From Alviniconcha marisindica (lineage: Eukaryota; Mollusca; Gastropoda; Provannidae), in contig JABMCL010000134.1 of NCBI GenBank assembly GCA_018857735.1, positions 186,501 to 250,500 on the forward strand: 64,000 nt of DNA, given 5' to 3'. The translations under genes and the position numbers were made by a program. Numbering within the stretch: position 1 is the stretch's first letter; the number at the start of each line of letters is the position of its first letter. Positions 1-12,368 of this stretch are shown here, one piece after another. The notes beneath the pieces are model-generated. The model saw only the letters and a program-made list of their open reading frames with translations, did not search any database and was not told the DNA's origin.

Positions 1-353
1 CATATTTCAATGGGTAGGTGAAGAAAGACAGCCCCACTGAAAGGCACGCATGAACAGAGGGAAGCATTATCAGCACTTTACCTGGATAAGTCAGAATATC
101 TAAATGCGCAGAGTAATTAATTACTTAACACACACAGGGTGCTGCATTTTGTTAACCACTAGGGAGTAATCCAAATGCCATGTTAAACATCTTTATTGCC
201 TCAGTAACTATATAAAAATTAAAAAATTAATAAAGCGCAGTTATAACCCACTGCAAGCCCTTCCTTCCGCCACCACCAAGAAATGATCAATCTTTTTGTC
301 CGTTATAAAACTCACAGTGGAACCTGTGACAACTGTCCTCACAGGACCCTGCG
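1..353. other. AT-rich single-copy sequence, no gene seen
   Basis: No splice-bounded open frame or repeat is visible. It ends where the 30-bp array begins. It may lie within or beyond the minus-strand gene's last intron. Confidence 0.4.
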
Positions 354-1242
354 CAGTTGAAAGGACACTAAAATGACCCTGCATATTGAAAGGACGTTAA
401 AATGACCCTGCATATTGAAAGGACGTTAAAATGACCCTGCACAGTTGAAAGGACATTAAAATGACCGTGTGCAGTTGAAAGGACTTTAAAATGACCGTGT
501 GCAGTTGAAAGGACATTAAAATGACCATGTGCAGTTGAAAGGACGTTAAAATGACCCTGCACAGTTGAAAGGACATTAAAATGACCCTGTGCAGTTGAAA
601 GGACATTAAAATGACCGTGTGCAGTTGAAAGGACATTAAAATGACCGTGTGCAGTTGAAAGGACATTAAAATGACTGTGTGCAGTTGAAAGGACTTTAAA
701 ATGACCGTGTGCAGTTGAAAGGACATTAAAATGACCGTGTGCAGTTGAAAGGATGTTAAAATGACCTGCACAGTTGAAAGGACATTAAAATGACCGTGTG
801 CAGTTGAAAGGACTTTAAAATGACCGTGTGCAGTTGAAAGGACATTAAAATGATCGTGTGCAGTTGAAAGGACTTTAAAATGACCGTGTGCAGTTGAAAG
901 GACATTAAAATGACCATGTGCAGTTGAAAGGATGTTACAATGATCCTGCGCAGTTGAAAGGATGTTAAAATGACCCTGTGCAGTTGAAAGAATGTTAAAA
1001 TGACCCTGTGCAGTTGAAAGGATTTTAAAATGACCCTGAGCAGTTGAAAGGACATTAAAATGACCCTGCACAGTTGAAAGGATGTTAAAATTACCCTGCG
1101 CAGTTGAAAAGATGTTACGATGACACTGCACTGTTGAAAGGATGTTAAAATGACCCTGTGTAGTTGAAAGGATGTTAAAATGACCCTGTGTAGTTGAAAG
1201 GACATTAAAATGACCCAGCACAGTTGAAAGGATGTTAAAATG
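354..1242. repeat. 30-bp minisatellite, about 29 copies
   Basis: The unit is of the form CAGTTGAAAGGACATTAAAA plus TGACCSTGYG, tandemly repeated with point variants. One unit is a base short near 769. Because 30 is a multiple of three and the unit lacks stops in several antisense frames, a 285-residue minus-strand frame runs through it (10-residue period, GHFNILSTAQ). I treat that frame as an artefact. Confidence 0.95.
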
Positions 1243-1376
1243 CACACTAACCAACCACTGACAAAAGTTAGCAACAACTGGTCTTGGGAAGAAGGGGTTC
1301 TCCTGAATATATCTGAATTGGGTTTCAAAATGTCATGAAAAAGCAACAACAGGGTAAGTAACCAGGACAGTTATAT

Positions 1377-1398
1377 GGGGGGGGGGGGGGGGGGGGGG
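1377..1398. repeat. Poly-G run (22 bases)
   Basis: Uninterrupted guanine run followed by a G-rich stretch to about 1412. The length is likely to be inaccurate in the assembly. Confidence 0.9.
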
Positions 1399-1734
1399 TT
1401 GGGGGATGGGGCACTCTCAGAGAATGGTATTTTATTCCCCATGGAGTCAACTGTAGGGCCTCTTAAATGTACTAGCCCTCTCAAAACGTGCCGTCCAAAG
1501 CTCAAAGTGCCAGGTTTGTGGCCATAAATGCTATCAGGGTTTTATACCAATAATGTGCGCTGGATATGATTTACAGACAGGCATTTAGACCCACCACAGT
1601 GCAAATGTACAATCAAACCATTAAATGTGGCAGCTGACCTAAGGGCTATCTGTGCATGCATGCACCACATTTGACAGGTGATGAAATGGATTAATTATAA
1701 AAAATATAAAAAATCTTTCTAAATTCAACATAAA

Positions 1735-1859
1735 ATAGTAATACCAATAACAACAGTGCAGTATCTCACTGACAAGGGTGAGCACAATGTGCTTTACAAG
1801 ATCAACAAAATTATATAGATAAAATTAAAAACCTCAAAATATATGAACATAAAATACTG

Positions 1860-1863
<4 letters not shown>
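1735..1863 (+). repeat. Dispersed repeat leading into a microsatellite, copy 1
   Basis: About 120 bp containing CAGTATCTCAC, TGCTTTACAAGATCAACAAA and CTCAAAATAT is shared with 41785-41885. Both copies run directly into a long AC/GT tract (here the (AC)n at 1864). The arrangement suggests a small interspersed element that carries or seeds a dinucleotide repeat at its 3' end. Confidence 0.6.

Positions 1864-1922
<59 letters not shown>
1864..1922. repeat. (AC)n microsatellite
   Basis: About 29 uninterrupted AC dinucleotides. Confidence 0.97.
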
Positions 1923-1924
<2 letters not shown>

Positions 1925-2304
1925 GGGCAAAAGAAAGAAGACAGACTCTGACACAGAAATGATCCCTATTATCATTAAATATTTGCAGTACATTTTAATA
2001 CAAAATCATTAGTTAATTTAGTACACCCTCTTCTGCTCACTGAACAAACAAGCTTTGAGAAGGACAGTTCCCTTAAAGAGAAAGACCAGTAGTAAAATAT
2101 CGTGCTTGGCCAGCAGACAATACCAAACCAAAAACTTCATATATATTATAGATAGAACTTAGAAGATTTCAAAAACTTAAATTTTTGTCAGTGCACTCTG
2201 TTACTCAAGGCACATAGTATGTGCACAAACTATAAACATCAAAGGCAAAATGTGAGCACAGACTACAGCTTATAAATAAAACATAAAAACCAAAGACACA
2301 AAGT

Positions 2305-2945
2305 GTGAGCAGACTACCAGTTTACAAACACAATATAACAACCCAAGAAAGTGTGTGCACAGACTATCAGCTTACACATATGAGACACAGTGTGTGCACA
2401 GACTACCAGCTTACACATATGAGACACAGTGTGTGCACAGACTACCAGCTTACACATATGAGACACAGTGTGTGCACAGACTACCAGCTTACACATATGA
2501 GACACAGTGTGTGCACAGACTACCAGCTTACACATATGAGACATAGTGTGTGCACAGACTACCAACTTACACATATGAGACACAGTGTGTGCACAGACTA
2601 CCAGCTTACACATATGAGACACAGTGTGTGCACAGACTACCAGCTTACACATATGAGACACAGTGTGTGCACAGACTACCAGCTTACACATATGAGACAC
2701 AGTGTGTGCACAGACTATCAGCTTACACATATGAGACACAGTGTGTGCACAGACTACCAGCTTACAAACATAAAATTAAAATAAAAGACACATAGTGTGT
2801 GCACAGACTACCAGCTTACAAACATAAAATAAAAATCAAAGACACATAGTGTGTGCACAGACTACCAGCTTACAAACATAAAATAAAAATCAAATTCACA
2901 TAGTGGTTGCACAGACTACCAGCTTACAAATATAAAAACCAAAGG
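2305..2945. repeat. 39-bp minisatellite with longer variant units
   Basis: Eleven near-identical 39-bp units (GAGACACAGTGTGTGCACAG + ACTACCAGCTTACACATAT) span about 2345-2770. Three longer, diverged units of about 54 bp follow, in which the ACATAT is replaced by an A-rich ACATAAAATAAAAATC segment. The 159-residue plus-strand frame is a by-product of 39 being divisible by three. Confidence 0.95.
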
Positions 2946-4188
2946 TCATTTTGAAGCCTTCATAAGCTACTCTTAAGACCATAGTTTTCTGATCTTTCTA
3001 TTTTTGCATGTAATGGCCCCTTCAATGAAAGAGTTATCCTGGCTCCATTAGTTTAAGGCCACTTTATGATAATACTCAATTAACACACTGCAGTCTTAAA
3101 TTTAAAAGAGAATTGCAACCGCTGTTTTAATAACAATCAATATATTAAAAAATCTAATTTAAAAAAAGCAGATTGCATACTTCCAAGGCAAACTCCTTAA
3201 AAAAGAGTAAAAATGAAGATTTATAATTCCAAGGCAAACAAAGGTCTCCTAATCATATGCCAATTTCCACCCACAAAACACAAAAACAAACACTTGACAG
3301 CAAAAAGTAACTTCTCATTCCAATGTAAAGAACATGAAACTGGGGTGATTAATAATAATAATAATAAAAGTGGTAGTCATATGTACATGCAAAGCAAAAA
3401 ACAGACCACAAAACATTCACACAATTCAAAGGATTCTTGAAAGTATATACAGAAATACAGCAAAATTATCTGCAGGCTCTATCTCTTAAAGTAAAGGCAG
3501 TACACACCTATCATAAATTATCACAGTAGTTAACCAGATAAAATCAGCAGAAATAAACAATAAAAACTGGAAGAAACCAAAGACCCCATTCTTCAATAAT
3601 TACTGGTAATGTCATGGGTGTGTGTGCGTGCGTGCGTGCGTGCGTGCATGTGTACATGCGTGCATGTGAGTAAATAAACTTCATTAACTGCAACATTCAG
3701 ACTCTAGCATAGTCACAACAGGAAAACGAGACCACACCTGGACGAAACGTTCACTTTATTTTGGGTCAGTAAAATAACACTACAAGAGAAAGTGTTGAAG
3801 ACTTACTGCCCTGTAATTTGACTTCAGAACTAACACGAGGCAAGTTGTCAAAAAATATCAGCAGACCTGTGCATCCCTACATTCACTTGTCAGTACTTTG
3901 GGCAGAAGCTGTCAGTAATCCAAGGTATCTGTCAGTAGTACACACACTAAATTTTTCACCTGCATGTAGATATATATAGTTGTGACGCATCTTTAATCAT
4001 TTAATGTTTCTGGGTTTTTGTGAGTTTTTTTCCTCGTTGTTGTAGTAGTAAATTAAACCCGTTATGGGCTTGTGTTTCTATCCCAAATCGTTCAGTACCT
4101 ACACTCAACATTGCACATATATATATATTTGTTTGGTAATGTTTCACTTTTAAGTTCACTCATTTTTCTGCCCAGTCCCCAAGGAAGC
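2946..4188. other. AT-rich non-coding stretch
   Basis: No supported exon. It holds a short (AAT)n at about 3351-3366 and a GTGC-rich simple repeat at about 3616-3668. The rest is ordinary AT-rich sequence, compatible with intron. Confidence 0.4.
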
Positions 4189-4500
4189 CCCCAGCAGAGC
4201 AAACATTTGGACACCATTAACATTTTGTTTGTAGAGAGTTGTAGCGGACTATTTCATGAACATTTTGTTTGTAAAGAGTTGTAGCGGACTTTTTCATTAA
4301 CATTTTGTTTGTAAAGAGTTGTAGCGGACTATTTCATTAACATTTTGTTTGTAGAGAGTTGTAGCGGACTATTTCATTAACATTTTGTTTGTAAAGAGTT
4401 GTAGCGGACTGCTTCTATGTATATATAGCCCCCAGCAGAGCAAACATTTGGACACCATTAACATTTTGTTTGTAAAGAGTTGTAGCGGACTATTTCTATG
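4189..4500. repeat. 40-bp minisatellite and flanking duplication
   Basis: Five 40-bp units (CATTTTGTTTGTAAAGAGTT + GTAGCGGACTATTTCATTAA) run from 4221 to about 4420. The leader CCCCCAGCAGAGCAAACATT recurs at 4429 with a further unit, so a larger segment was also duplicated. Confidence 0.9.
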
Positions 4501-4547
4501 TATATATATGTGTGTGTGAAATGTTGTAAAGAGTTGTACCTATTTTT

Positions 4548-4833
4548 GTAAAACCCCACGATCATCACCATGAAACAGCTCAAACACAGATATTGCCACT
4601 GATGGCCAAGCACTGCCCTAGCTGTAAACCCCACGATCATCACATGAAACAGCTCAAACACAGATATTGCCACTGATGGCCAAGCACTGCCCTAGCTGTA
4701 AACCCCACGATCATCACATGAAACAGCTCAAACACAGATATTGCCACTGATGGCCAAGCACTGCCCTAGCTGTAAACCCCACGATCATCACATGAAACAG
4801 CTCAAACACAGATATTGCCACTGGTGGCCAAAA
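4548..4833. repeat. 74-bp minisatellite, about 4 copies
   Basis: The unit begins GTAAACCCCACGATCATCAC and ends GCACTGCCCTAGCT. The last copy is truncated. Confidence 0.93.
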
Positions 4834-5224
4834 CTTGGGACATTTCTTTAGTGATCATGAATGACTGCACCATTCAGCACAATACAATGTGCAACCACAA
4901 AATATTCTGCATCAATTATTCCACAGATAGGACAGTTTTCACCAGTGATCTTCCCTGAAGAAAACCGCATATATATATAATACTGAACAGTGTTTTAGAC
5001 ACTTATATTGACTGTTCACTTTCTATTCAACTATTCGTGGGAGGAAAACCAATTGGTATCAAATGTGAAGAGAACAATGTCAAGTACATGCATGGGAACT
5101 GGTTCAAATGAAAACCTCTGAAACTGGGGGCATGCCTCCACATAAATGTTTTTCTTTGAGAATAAAAAAGGCCCATAATTATGCATTTTTAATCACTGAA
5201 TTCTAAATGAAATGTTATATATTA

Positions 5225-7152
5225 GGTAGTCCAAAGTGAGTTTGAAAATCAATAGTTGACTATCAGACTTTATATATTTGTATAGATCTTTTTTATCTGA
5301 TTTCGGTGATATACCAATTTTATGTTGATCACTTGAGTAGTTCCGAAGTTATGATTTTTTAAATATATAATTTTTTGCCCCAATTTGCCCACAAAATGCA
5401 AATTAGAGAAATCCTGAGATTTAAGGTCCCACCTGGAAGCTATTTTGCATATAACCTGTCTAATATTTAGGAATCTCATTCTCCACAGTACAAATAATAG
5501 GCCCAATTTTTGGTAGACCTTCATTTTGATTATTCTTCCAAATATTTCACATCAAACTTGCTAAATTCATAAAAAATGCCATCCGTCAATCTTAAAAATG
5601 ATTTTTAAATATCGTAACTCCTCTTCTACTTGTCCTATCACCTTATTTTTTGTACCAAAATAACCACAGTTAAGAAACCTACATTGTGCCATACTTTTCT
5701 GATTTATCACAGAGAAAATTTAAAAGTCATTTTTTTTCGGGGTGACCTTGCATCACCTTACAGGCCCCGTTTAAAGGGCATATATAAAGGGCATATATGC
5801 GGAAGCGATGTCCCCAAAATCCTCTGTCTCCAACATCCTGGACTTGTTGCTAACTGGGCTGACTTCAAACCCCCATTTCAAAACAAAGTACACAGTAGTC
5901 TTGGCTATGTCTTCTTCTTGCAGCCATTTACCTAATATATATATAATACCAAATGAATAAAACCAAAAATTGCAACAGAAAATGAGTGTAATCATATATA
6001 CATGGGTCCTTCAGTATGGGTTTGCTCCTTTCAGACATTTGATCTAGATCTAATTTCTGAGTAACCCTGCAGGCTTCCTGAGTGCTGATGTCAGTAAAAC
6101 AATTGATCCACTCACCCATTTACAGACTGAATCAGTCACTTTTTTTGCAAATGTTGGCTATATCGGTTTGAGTGATTCTGATGATATATGTGGCCCAAAA
6201 TGGCACTTGAAATGTCCCAGGAATTTCCGACTGTCTCCTTGGATATTACCATAAAGCCTCTCCTAGACTGTCATTAGTAGAAAAGTTTGCTAAAATTGCT
6301 GTTTATAAATACATTTGTCGATCATCCCATCGACACCCAAACCAGCTCTCACCCGTGTTTGCGATCGTTCACAGACCACTTCATTTTTCATTTTTACTGA
6401 CAGAAGCATTCATTTGACAGCTTAATCTGGCTTTCAAGAAAAAGATTAATAATTTCACTCATCAACAAGATCGTTTACATGCAGAACACTCTGATAGTGG
6501 AGAATCCACCAACTTGGCACGCACGATCGCTTGTGCGGTCGCCTCAGCGGCCATGGCTGACCATGCGGCTGTGCTAATAAAATCTCTTTGTTAGCACGTT
6601 TCGGCGGCCGAGTGTTGGATGTACGAATAGTTTTGAACTCTTATTTTAGTATAACTTTGAAGAAGAAAGATTGATCTTTCTACTGATATTTTTTATGAGT
6701 GTCCGTGGTCTAAAAATAGTACAAAATCCGTTAAACACATTTCAAACAACTTTATTCAGGACTTCTGCTTGTTGAAGGCAGCCATCATGGATATGGACAG
6801 AAAGCTTAGCAACAGCACTTTTGATTTAGATAGATTTTGTCATGGCTGGACTGGTGTATGTCCAACACTCCGCATCTGAAAACTGCTTACAGTGAGCGGT
6901 TTTCGCTGCCTATGCGCATCGCTGACAGAAGGCAGCGCTTAGGGGTACCGAGATCGGGGTGAATTTTCACATTCTTTTTCAAAGCTTAATAAAACATAAC
7001 AACACAGTTAGGAAGACGAGACATGAAGCTTTTCTCAATAGTAATTTTGACTGAGATTGGATCAAAAACACACAAGAAATCCTTCAATGAAAATTGCTAA
7101 AACTAGACAAACTTAGTTAAGCAGAATGCAGCCGAGAGCACTTTGGACTACC
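5225..7152. mobile_element. TIR transposon, TA-flanked, no coding capacity seen
   Basis: Perfect inverted termini: GGTAGTCCAAAGTG at 5225-5238 and its complement at 7139-7152, each bordered by TA (5223-5224 and 7153-7154). The 1,928-bp interior has no convincing transposase frame. It includes GC-richer patches near 6520-6620 and 6840-6960 and looks like a non-autonomous derivative. TA target duplications fit Tc1/mariner-type or related elements, but termini alone do not settle the superfamily. Confidence 0.75.
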
Positions 7153-7989
7153 TATATACAGGTAACATGCAATGGTCGGTTCACATAACCTTACAAAATA
7201 ATGTGCATCATTGTCTCTATGCATCCAGTATTCATGCAAAGTCTGAAGTTGGTCAGACAGGACCACATTGAGAAAACCATTAGGCCCCCAAACATTTGGT
7301 AAAATTTTGAAAAGTCAGAGGTGTTCCTTAAAGGGCCCCTGAACACTGATTTTGACTGCTTTTAGCTTCAGATCTCCTCTTTGGTATATTCCACCAACTA
7401 AATATTTTCACACAGTAAATACAGGTATATATCCCGTGCCTCAGTAATAATTTCATATTTTTCAAGCATCTTAAAAGCTTACAAATCGTAAAACAAGACC
7501 AATATGTCACGGCAGAATGGGCAAGGGAAATAACCGCTGTAGCCGCGTGATCGGGCGTGTTTTGGCTGAGTTTACTTGGAACTGTAAAGTCAAAGGCTAA
7601 TCGTGACGTCACGATAAGACTCGACTGCCACTGGCATTGTTGCTTCTACAGTTTCAGTGCACAAAACTCCAGATAAAATTTCCCAAAAAGTTGGAAATGG
7701 CAACTGGAATACGCCATTCCAGTACGAGCCAGTTGCAGATATATATCAATTCTGGCATCGACTGGGAGAGTTCGAGTGACGAAGAAGTGTCATGAGAACA
7801 GTGGTGGTTATGATTGTGTTTATTGTATATTGTGATGTGTGCGATACTACCTGTTGTTGCGTACTTCTCAAGTGTTAATCTTTTACATATGTACATTGTC
7901 TTTGTGGCTTTATATGTGGCACTACATTTTCCTTTGAAGGAATAAAGAAGTTCTTGACTTAACTTGACATAACAGCACATAAGCAAAAA

Positions 7990-8640
7990 TAATTGTGCCA
8001 ATGACAAACAGATGGAAAGCCAAACTAACCATAACTAACCCCTCACTAACCTGGCCTCCATCTAGAAACACAATGCCTGCAGACTGAAAAAGCAAATCGC
8101 CACCAGGACTACCGATGACATAGCATCGGGATGTAAACAAATGCAGATGAAAAGAGAAATTCAAAATGGCTGCCCTAATCAGGCAAGCTAACAGCGGGTA
8201 CGAATTGGCCAATAAGCCAAAGATAAAACAAAAGACGTATGGTGGAAGAGAAGAGAGAGAAACAAAACAACGACAACAACAACAAACAAACACTTTCTGA
8301 AAAGAAAGAAGAAGCAGGAAATGTCAGCGAGCAACGTGACAAAGGCTGGATACACGTAATCCGTGTACACGATACAACCCACTTAGCAGTGACAACAACA
8401 CTGCGGGGCAGCAGAAGCTCACGAGACTACCCCCCTCACTCATACATTGTAAATGAACGCTATAACCCAAGAAACAAAAGGGCAAGCAACGAGAAAAAAC
8501 AGTCAATGGCAAGAACCGGTCACTAGCCCAACCCCAAACCCTAACCCAGGGAGGCCACGAAATCGCGTCTATTGAACTAGAACGAACAAAACGTTTTCAT
8601 CTTTACAAAGTCGGTTACCCTGTGGACATGTATTTGAGCC
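7990..8640 (-). repeat. Core repeat shared with the 21.1-23.9 kb element, inverted copy
   Basis: From about ACAAACAGATGGAAAGCC to AAGTCGGTTACCCTGTGGAC this segment matches the reverse complement of about 21437-22376. It shares phrases such as CGAAATCGCGTCTATTGAAC and AATGGCTGCCCTAATCAGGC with small differences. The match is strong enough to be read by eye over several hundred bases. Confidence 0.8.
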
Positions 8641-8731
8641 CAAACTGAATGCTCAGCAGGGTGCGATCTGTGAAGCATTTTTTTCTAAATGCTTTGAGCA
8701 GAGCAAATCGTGATGTTTTGGTTCCCACTTC

Positions 8732-8824
8732 TTTCTGGCTAGGTCCCATCGATTCAATGCCATTTGCCACTGTTGTTTTCTGGCTAGGTCCCATCGATTC
8801 AATGCCATTTGCCACTGTTGTTTT
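8732..8824. repeat. Two-copy 45-bp tandem duplication
   Basis: TTCTGGCTAGGTCCCATCGA plus TTCAATGCCATTTGCCACTG and a short tail occurs twice in tandem inside the TTAA-flanked element. Confidence 0.85.
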
Positions 8825-9219
8825 CTGGCTTCCTTTTTTTTTTTAAAGGAAAAGCATGGAAAGAAAACTCCTTTGTCAACTTTTCACTGCAACCAACTGC
8901 AGCACACTTGCTCGGCATGCTTTAAAACTGATTTGCCAGACTACTTTCGATTCAATTTTGTTCAAGTCATTACTGAGCCATGCGGGTCAGTTGTCTTGTC
9001 GTGACGTCACGGAGGTCACGTGACCGAAACCCGGGATTTTCAGCTGCAGACGACGCAGCTGCTCGAAGCGTCGTGTTTGTTTTCATTCAAATCAATACTT
9101 TTGCGTACCTCAGGAAAATGTCAATCTATCAAACGAACAGCGTGTATGTTAAACTTTATTTATATGGTACAATGTAAGTGATATTTATGACTTAAAATCA
9201 GTGTTCAGGGGCCCTTTAA

Positions 9220-9803
9220 TGGTGTTCAACTCTGTCAGCTATAAGATACAGATGCACAAATATAAATCCCAAAAATCACACCTTTCATGAACAGATACAC
9301 ACATATGAAATCATAATATTTTCTGCTGATGTTTAATCACAAACGGTGTAGTTTTCATGACTAGCATGTAGACAAAGAAAAGCATTTCCTATCATGACTT
9401 TGTTTTCATCCTTTGGCAATTTTCAATGCAGTTTCATTTAAAATTAAAACAAATGAAACTGAATGGGGTATTCACAACATGGCCATCATTTCTGACCCTG
9501 TCAGCATTAACAGCAGACTCTGCAGTCCAAATCCACAGAAATTATGGAAGGTGCACAGGTCTGCATTAGCAGTAACTAGCAATACCTACAGCCATGGTCA
9601 GGCAGGTTTACGCAACATGTAACATTTGTTTTTCATTTTGTCATTATATAACAGCTGCCTCTTTTAATCACCATATTTCAGACACACACAACAACTCTCA
9701 TGCAATATTTATTTACAGCATTTATTATAATCATACATGTATACAAATTACAGCTGTTTGTCTCAGTTACTATAATGACACTGAAAGCAATGAATGAACT
9801 CAC
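9220..9803 (-). other. Presumed intron downstream of cassette exon 3
   Basis: AT-rich, with no further exon recognised. Its last 40 bp (TATAATGACACTGAAAGC region) resemble sequence at the same position beside the other cassette exons, so the duplicated unit included intron. Confidence 0.4.
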
Positions 9804-9875
9804 CTCCATCCAAAAACGTTTTCGAAAGTACTCATCCCTATCATCTTGATTTCAGGATCAAACTTCTTTTCAGCA
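9804..9875 (-). CDS. 72-bp cassette exon, copy 3 (last in transcript order)
   Basis: On the minus strand a TTTCTAG acceptor (AG at 9877-9876) precedes 72 open bases, followed by a GTGAGT donor at 9803-9798. The exon supplies one base to finish a codon, 23 codons, and two bases of the next. Residues begin AEKKFDPEIKMIGMSTFENV and end FGW. It is paralogous to 12369-12440 and 13606-13677, with conserved AEK, D-E, K, IG, E, F positions and flanking intron similarity. Three or more exons of the same length and phase, separated by short introns, are typical of mutually exclusive or optional cassette exons. The phase matches exon 24852-25080. The protein family is not recognised. Confidence 0.72.
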
Positions 9876-10119
9876 CTAGAAACCAGTCAAAATAATATTA
9901 TATTCGTAACATTAAGAACAATTATGATCAATTTTCATAATTATAAGAATAATGGCAAGGACAATAATACAATAATACAAACAACTCTTCAAAATAACTA
10001 CAACAACAACACTGACTTTGGACAAAAATACCAAACACTGTTGAAGAACAGCAATACTAACCAAAAATACCAACAACAACAAACTTTTTTCTTGCTAACA
10101 TTGTAATGATATTAGATTA

Positions 10120-10790
10120 ATAGCCATTTACATAATTATCACTGTCAAATTTTATTTACTATCATGATTCACACTTAATCACAGAACAATTTTGTCCTGT
10201 ATAAAAAAAAAATCAAATGCTCATCCTGGCTTTCGTCCTGTATAAAAACTTTTTTCAAACGCTCATCCCGGCCATCATCTTAGAATCAGCATGTAATGAC
10301 TAGTCATCAGCCAAAATAACAAAAAGCTGTCATAAACTGTACGATAACAATAGCAAGACTGACTCATACACAAAAATATGATGAAGATGAAGATGATGAT
10401 GATGATGATGATGATGAACATTTACTATAAAATGTAGTAATACAATGGAACACAGTGGAGCACAATGAGTCAACTCAAAAAATCCAGACAAACAGAAATG
10501 AAAATGATGATGCATCAAATGAACTAAAATTTTTAATTTTTATTTTATATTAATTTCCTGGCATGTTTGGAAGACAACTGCAATACCAAACACCATATGA
10601 GGACAAATAAACTAAAGCCAAAAAGGTAAGCAACTTGATTTTGAAAGCAGTGTTGATACTTTTGTTTTATATTTATCATAGTGACACAGTAAGACTACAG
10701 AAATTCATTTTATTTGTGTGAGTGTGTTTGTTACCAAAAATAATCACATTTTCAGTTAATTACAAAGTCTGAAGAAAAAGCAATGTCAAC
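10120..10790. other. AT-rich presumed intron with a (GAT)n tract
   Basis: A (GAT)n/(GAA)n simple repeat lies at about 10379-10416. A two-copy 42-bp duplication with ATACAGGAC-type sequence lies at about 10196-10290. No exon is supported. Confidence 0.45.
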
Positions 10791-10799
10791 GCACAGTGT

Positions 10800-11940
10800 C
10801 CTGATCGATTAAATGAAGATCGGTCATTGTTCTTTCAGCAGCAATGACTCGGTGCCTCTGGCATCACAAGAACGGTGTGTAAATGGTGAGTGTGGTCTGG
10901 TGGGAATGACTTCATGGCATCTCTGTGGGATGCTGCACACAAGCGCTTGCTTGGATCCAGCCTTGCCTATTCTTCACTGACAGCATCAGGGAACTCATCC
11001 ATACTCCTTGGGGTGAGTTTTCTCCAGCTACGGGCACACAGGAGCATGTCCCAAGCATTTTCTATCATATCCAAGTCAGGCAATCAAGCTGGCCAGTCTT
11101 CTTTGACAATTCCATCAGCCTCCTTGTAGTCTCTAACTATCTTGGCACGGTGGCTTGTGGCTTTGTTGTCAACCACAATGAAAGTTTCCAGTGGATGGAT
11201 TTCCACACCCAGGAATGGCAAGATGATATCACAGAATTTTGCAGCATGAATGGCCTTCAGATCAACACTGCAGTCGCTGGTAAAGCCTACCCACACTGTG
11301 ACGGATCAGCTTTGCTGTGCCCTCACAACTATTACACAGTCCTCACTGAATGTTTGTACAATGCCCATTGGAGCCATTTTTGGCCACCATCTGAATACAA
11401 ACCCAACTTTTTCTCACCCGTCCACAAGAGTCCTGTTCAGTAGTGAATATTCCACCAGAGGATTGCTAGCATAAAGCAGCCAGGCCTGGCAATGTGGAGC
11501 AGTCCATTTAAGTCACTTCATTTTGTGCTGACACCATGATGGAAGGTTCACGGCAAGGAACTACCAACTGTTGATGCTCTCCCTTCAAACTCCGCAAACT
11601 TGTGCTTGTATATTTCCCTTATTTCTCTGGCCCTCTTAAACCAATACCTTTGGCAAGGTGAGCTGTGAGCTGTTGTAATGCAAGGACAACCAGATCTGGG
11701 CAGATCTTTAGCTTATCTCATCTGTCTATCCTTTGCAACCAGTCTGCCAAGTTCACCTTATGGAATGTGATAATGTCCAGCAACATCAGCATATGTTTAT
11801 CCTGTCTAAGCAGTGTCAACACTACGCCATCAAAGAGCTTCACTTTTTCTGCATCTTGCCATAAAATCAACTGTTTCACTAGTGAAAACCACCAAGTCAA
11901 ACTTGCAATTTTACAGCGTTCACCCATGTAATGCATATGC
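10800..11940 (-). pseudogene. Decayed mariner/Tc1-type transposase
   Basis: Minus-strand translation in shifting frames shows the order expected of an IS630/Tc1/mariner transposase. A helix-turn-helix linker AKDLPRSGCPCITT lies near 11705-11665. A catalytic-core stretch DNKATSHRAKIVRDYKEA lies near 11180-11115, resembling the DNAxPHxA motif. PDLDMIENAWDML lies near 11075-11035, resembling SPDLNPIENxWD. Several stops and frameshifts interrupt it, so it cannot make an enzyme. The length of about 1.1 kb suits a 340-residue family member. No terminal repeats were found. It lies in the presumed intron between cassette copies 3 and 2. Confidence 0.8.
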
Positions 11941-12018
11941 CACTATTGGGCAATTCAGCGAAGCTGATTTGCTAGAGTGAATGCGCTTTGTAATCTTTCG
12001 CGCAAGAAGTCGCATAGG

Positions 12019-12082
12019 ATGCATATATATATATATATATATATATGTATATGTGTGTGTGTGTGTTTGTGTGTGCGTGCAT
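12019..12082. repeat. (TA)n then (GT)n microsatellite
   Basis: About 13 TA units followed by interrupted GT units. Confidence 0.9.
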
Positions 12083-12272
12083 GTGAAAACTGCTTAACAG
12101 TGCATAAAGCTTTTTCATTAAGATTTTGTGCAATACAGGTGTTGGCAGCATTTGTTTTGACTGTTAGTAAATAAATATTTTTCTATCTCATAGGTTGTTT
12201 CATTTTTTGGCTCAAGTTTCATTGTACCATCTAATCTCCATACTGACACTGAAAGCAACTGACATAACTCAC

Positions 12273-12310
12273 CACTCTCTAAAAGCATATTCAAAAGGGC
12301 CAATCCCTAC
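12273..12310 (-). pseudogene. Truncated fourth cassette-exon copy
   Basis: The 3' half of a cassette exon remains: GIGPFEYAFRE-like residues run into an intact GTGAGT donor (12272-12267). The 5' half and acceptor are absent. Instead the sequence passes into ATAGTTG and downstream-intron sequence resembling that beside the next copies (for example 13536-13560). A duplication breakpoint inside the exon explains this. It could act only if another acceptor were used. Confidence 0.6.
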
Positions 12311-12368
12311 AAAGCAAATAGTTGCATTATCTGAACCACTATACTGACAATGAAAACAAGCGACTCAC

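Larger units (their letters stand above)
7332..9215. mobile_element. TTAA-flanked TIR transposon, 1.88 kb
   Basis: Inverted termini begin AGGGCCCCTGAACACTGATT on the left (7332 onward), with the perfect complement ending at 9215. TTAA flanks at 7328-7331 and 9216-9219 look like a 4-bp target duplication. TTAA duplications are known for piggyBac and Kolobok elements. The interior carries a block in inverted orientation to one in the element at 21.1-23.9 kb. A CRE-like TGACGTCA lies near each end (7604-7611, 9002-9009). No intact transposase frame is visible, so it is probably non-autonomous. Confidence 0.82.

Noticed and set aside
397..1254. 285-residue minus-strand frame with a 10-residue period
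   Set aside because: Translation of the 30-bp minisatellite. A second frame in the same region is similarly open, which is not expected of a gene.
10890..11443. Plus-strand frames of 79 and 172 residues
   Set aside because: They are shadows of the decayed transposase on the minus strand, where family motifs are visible.
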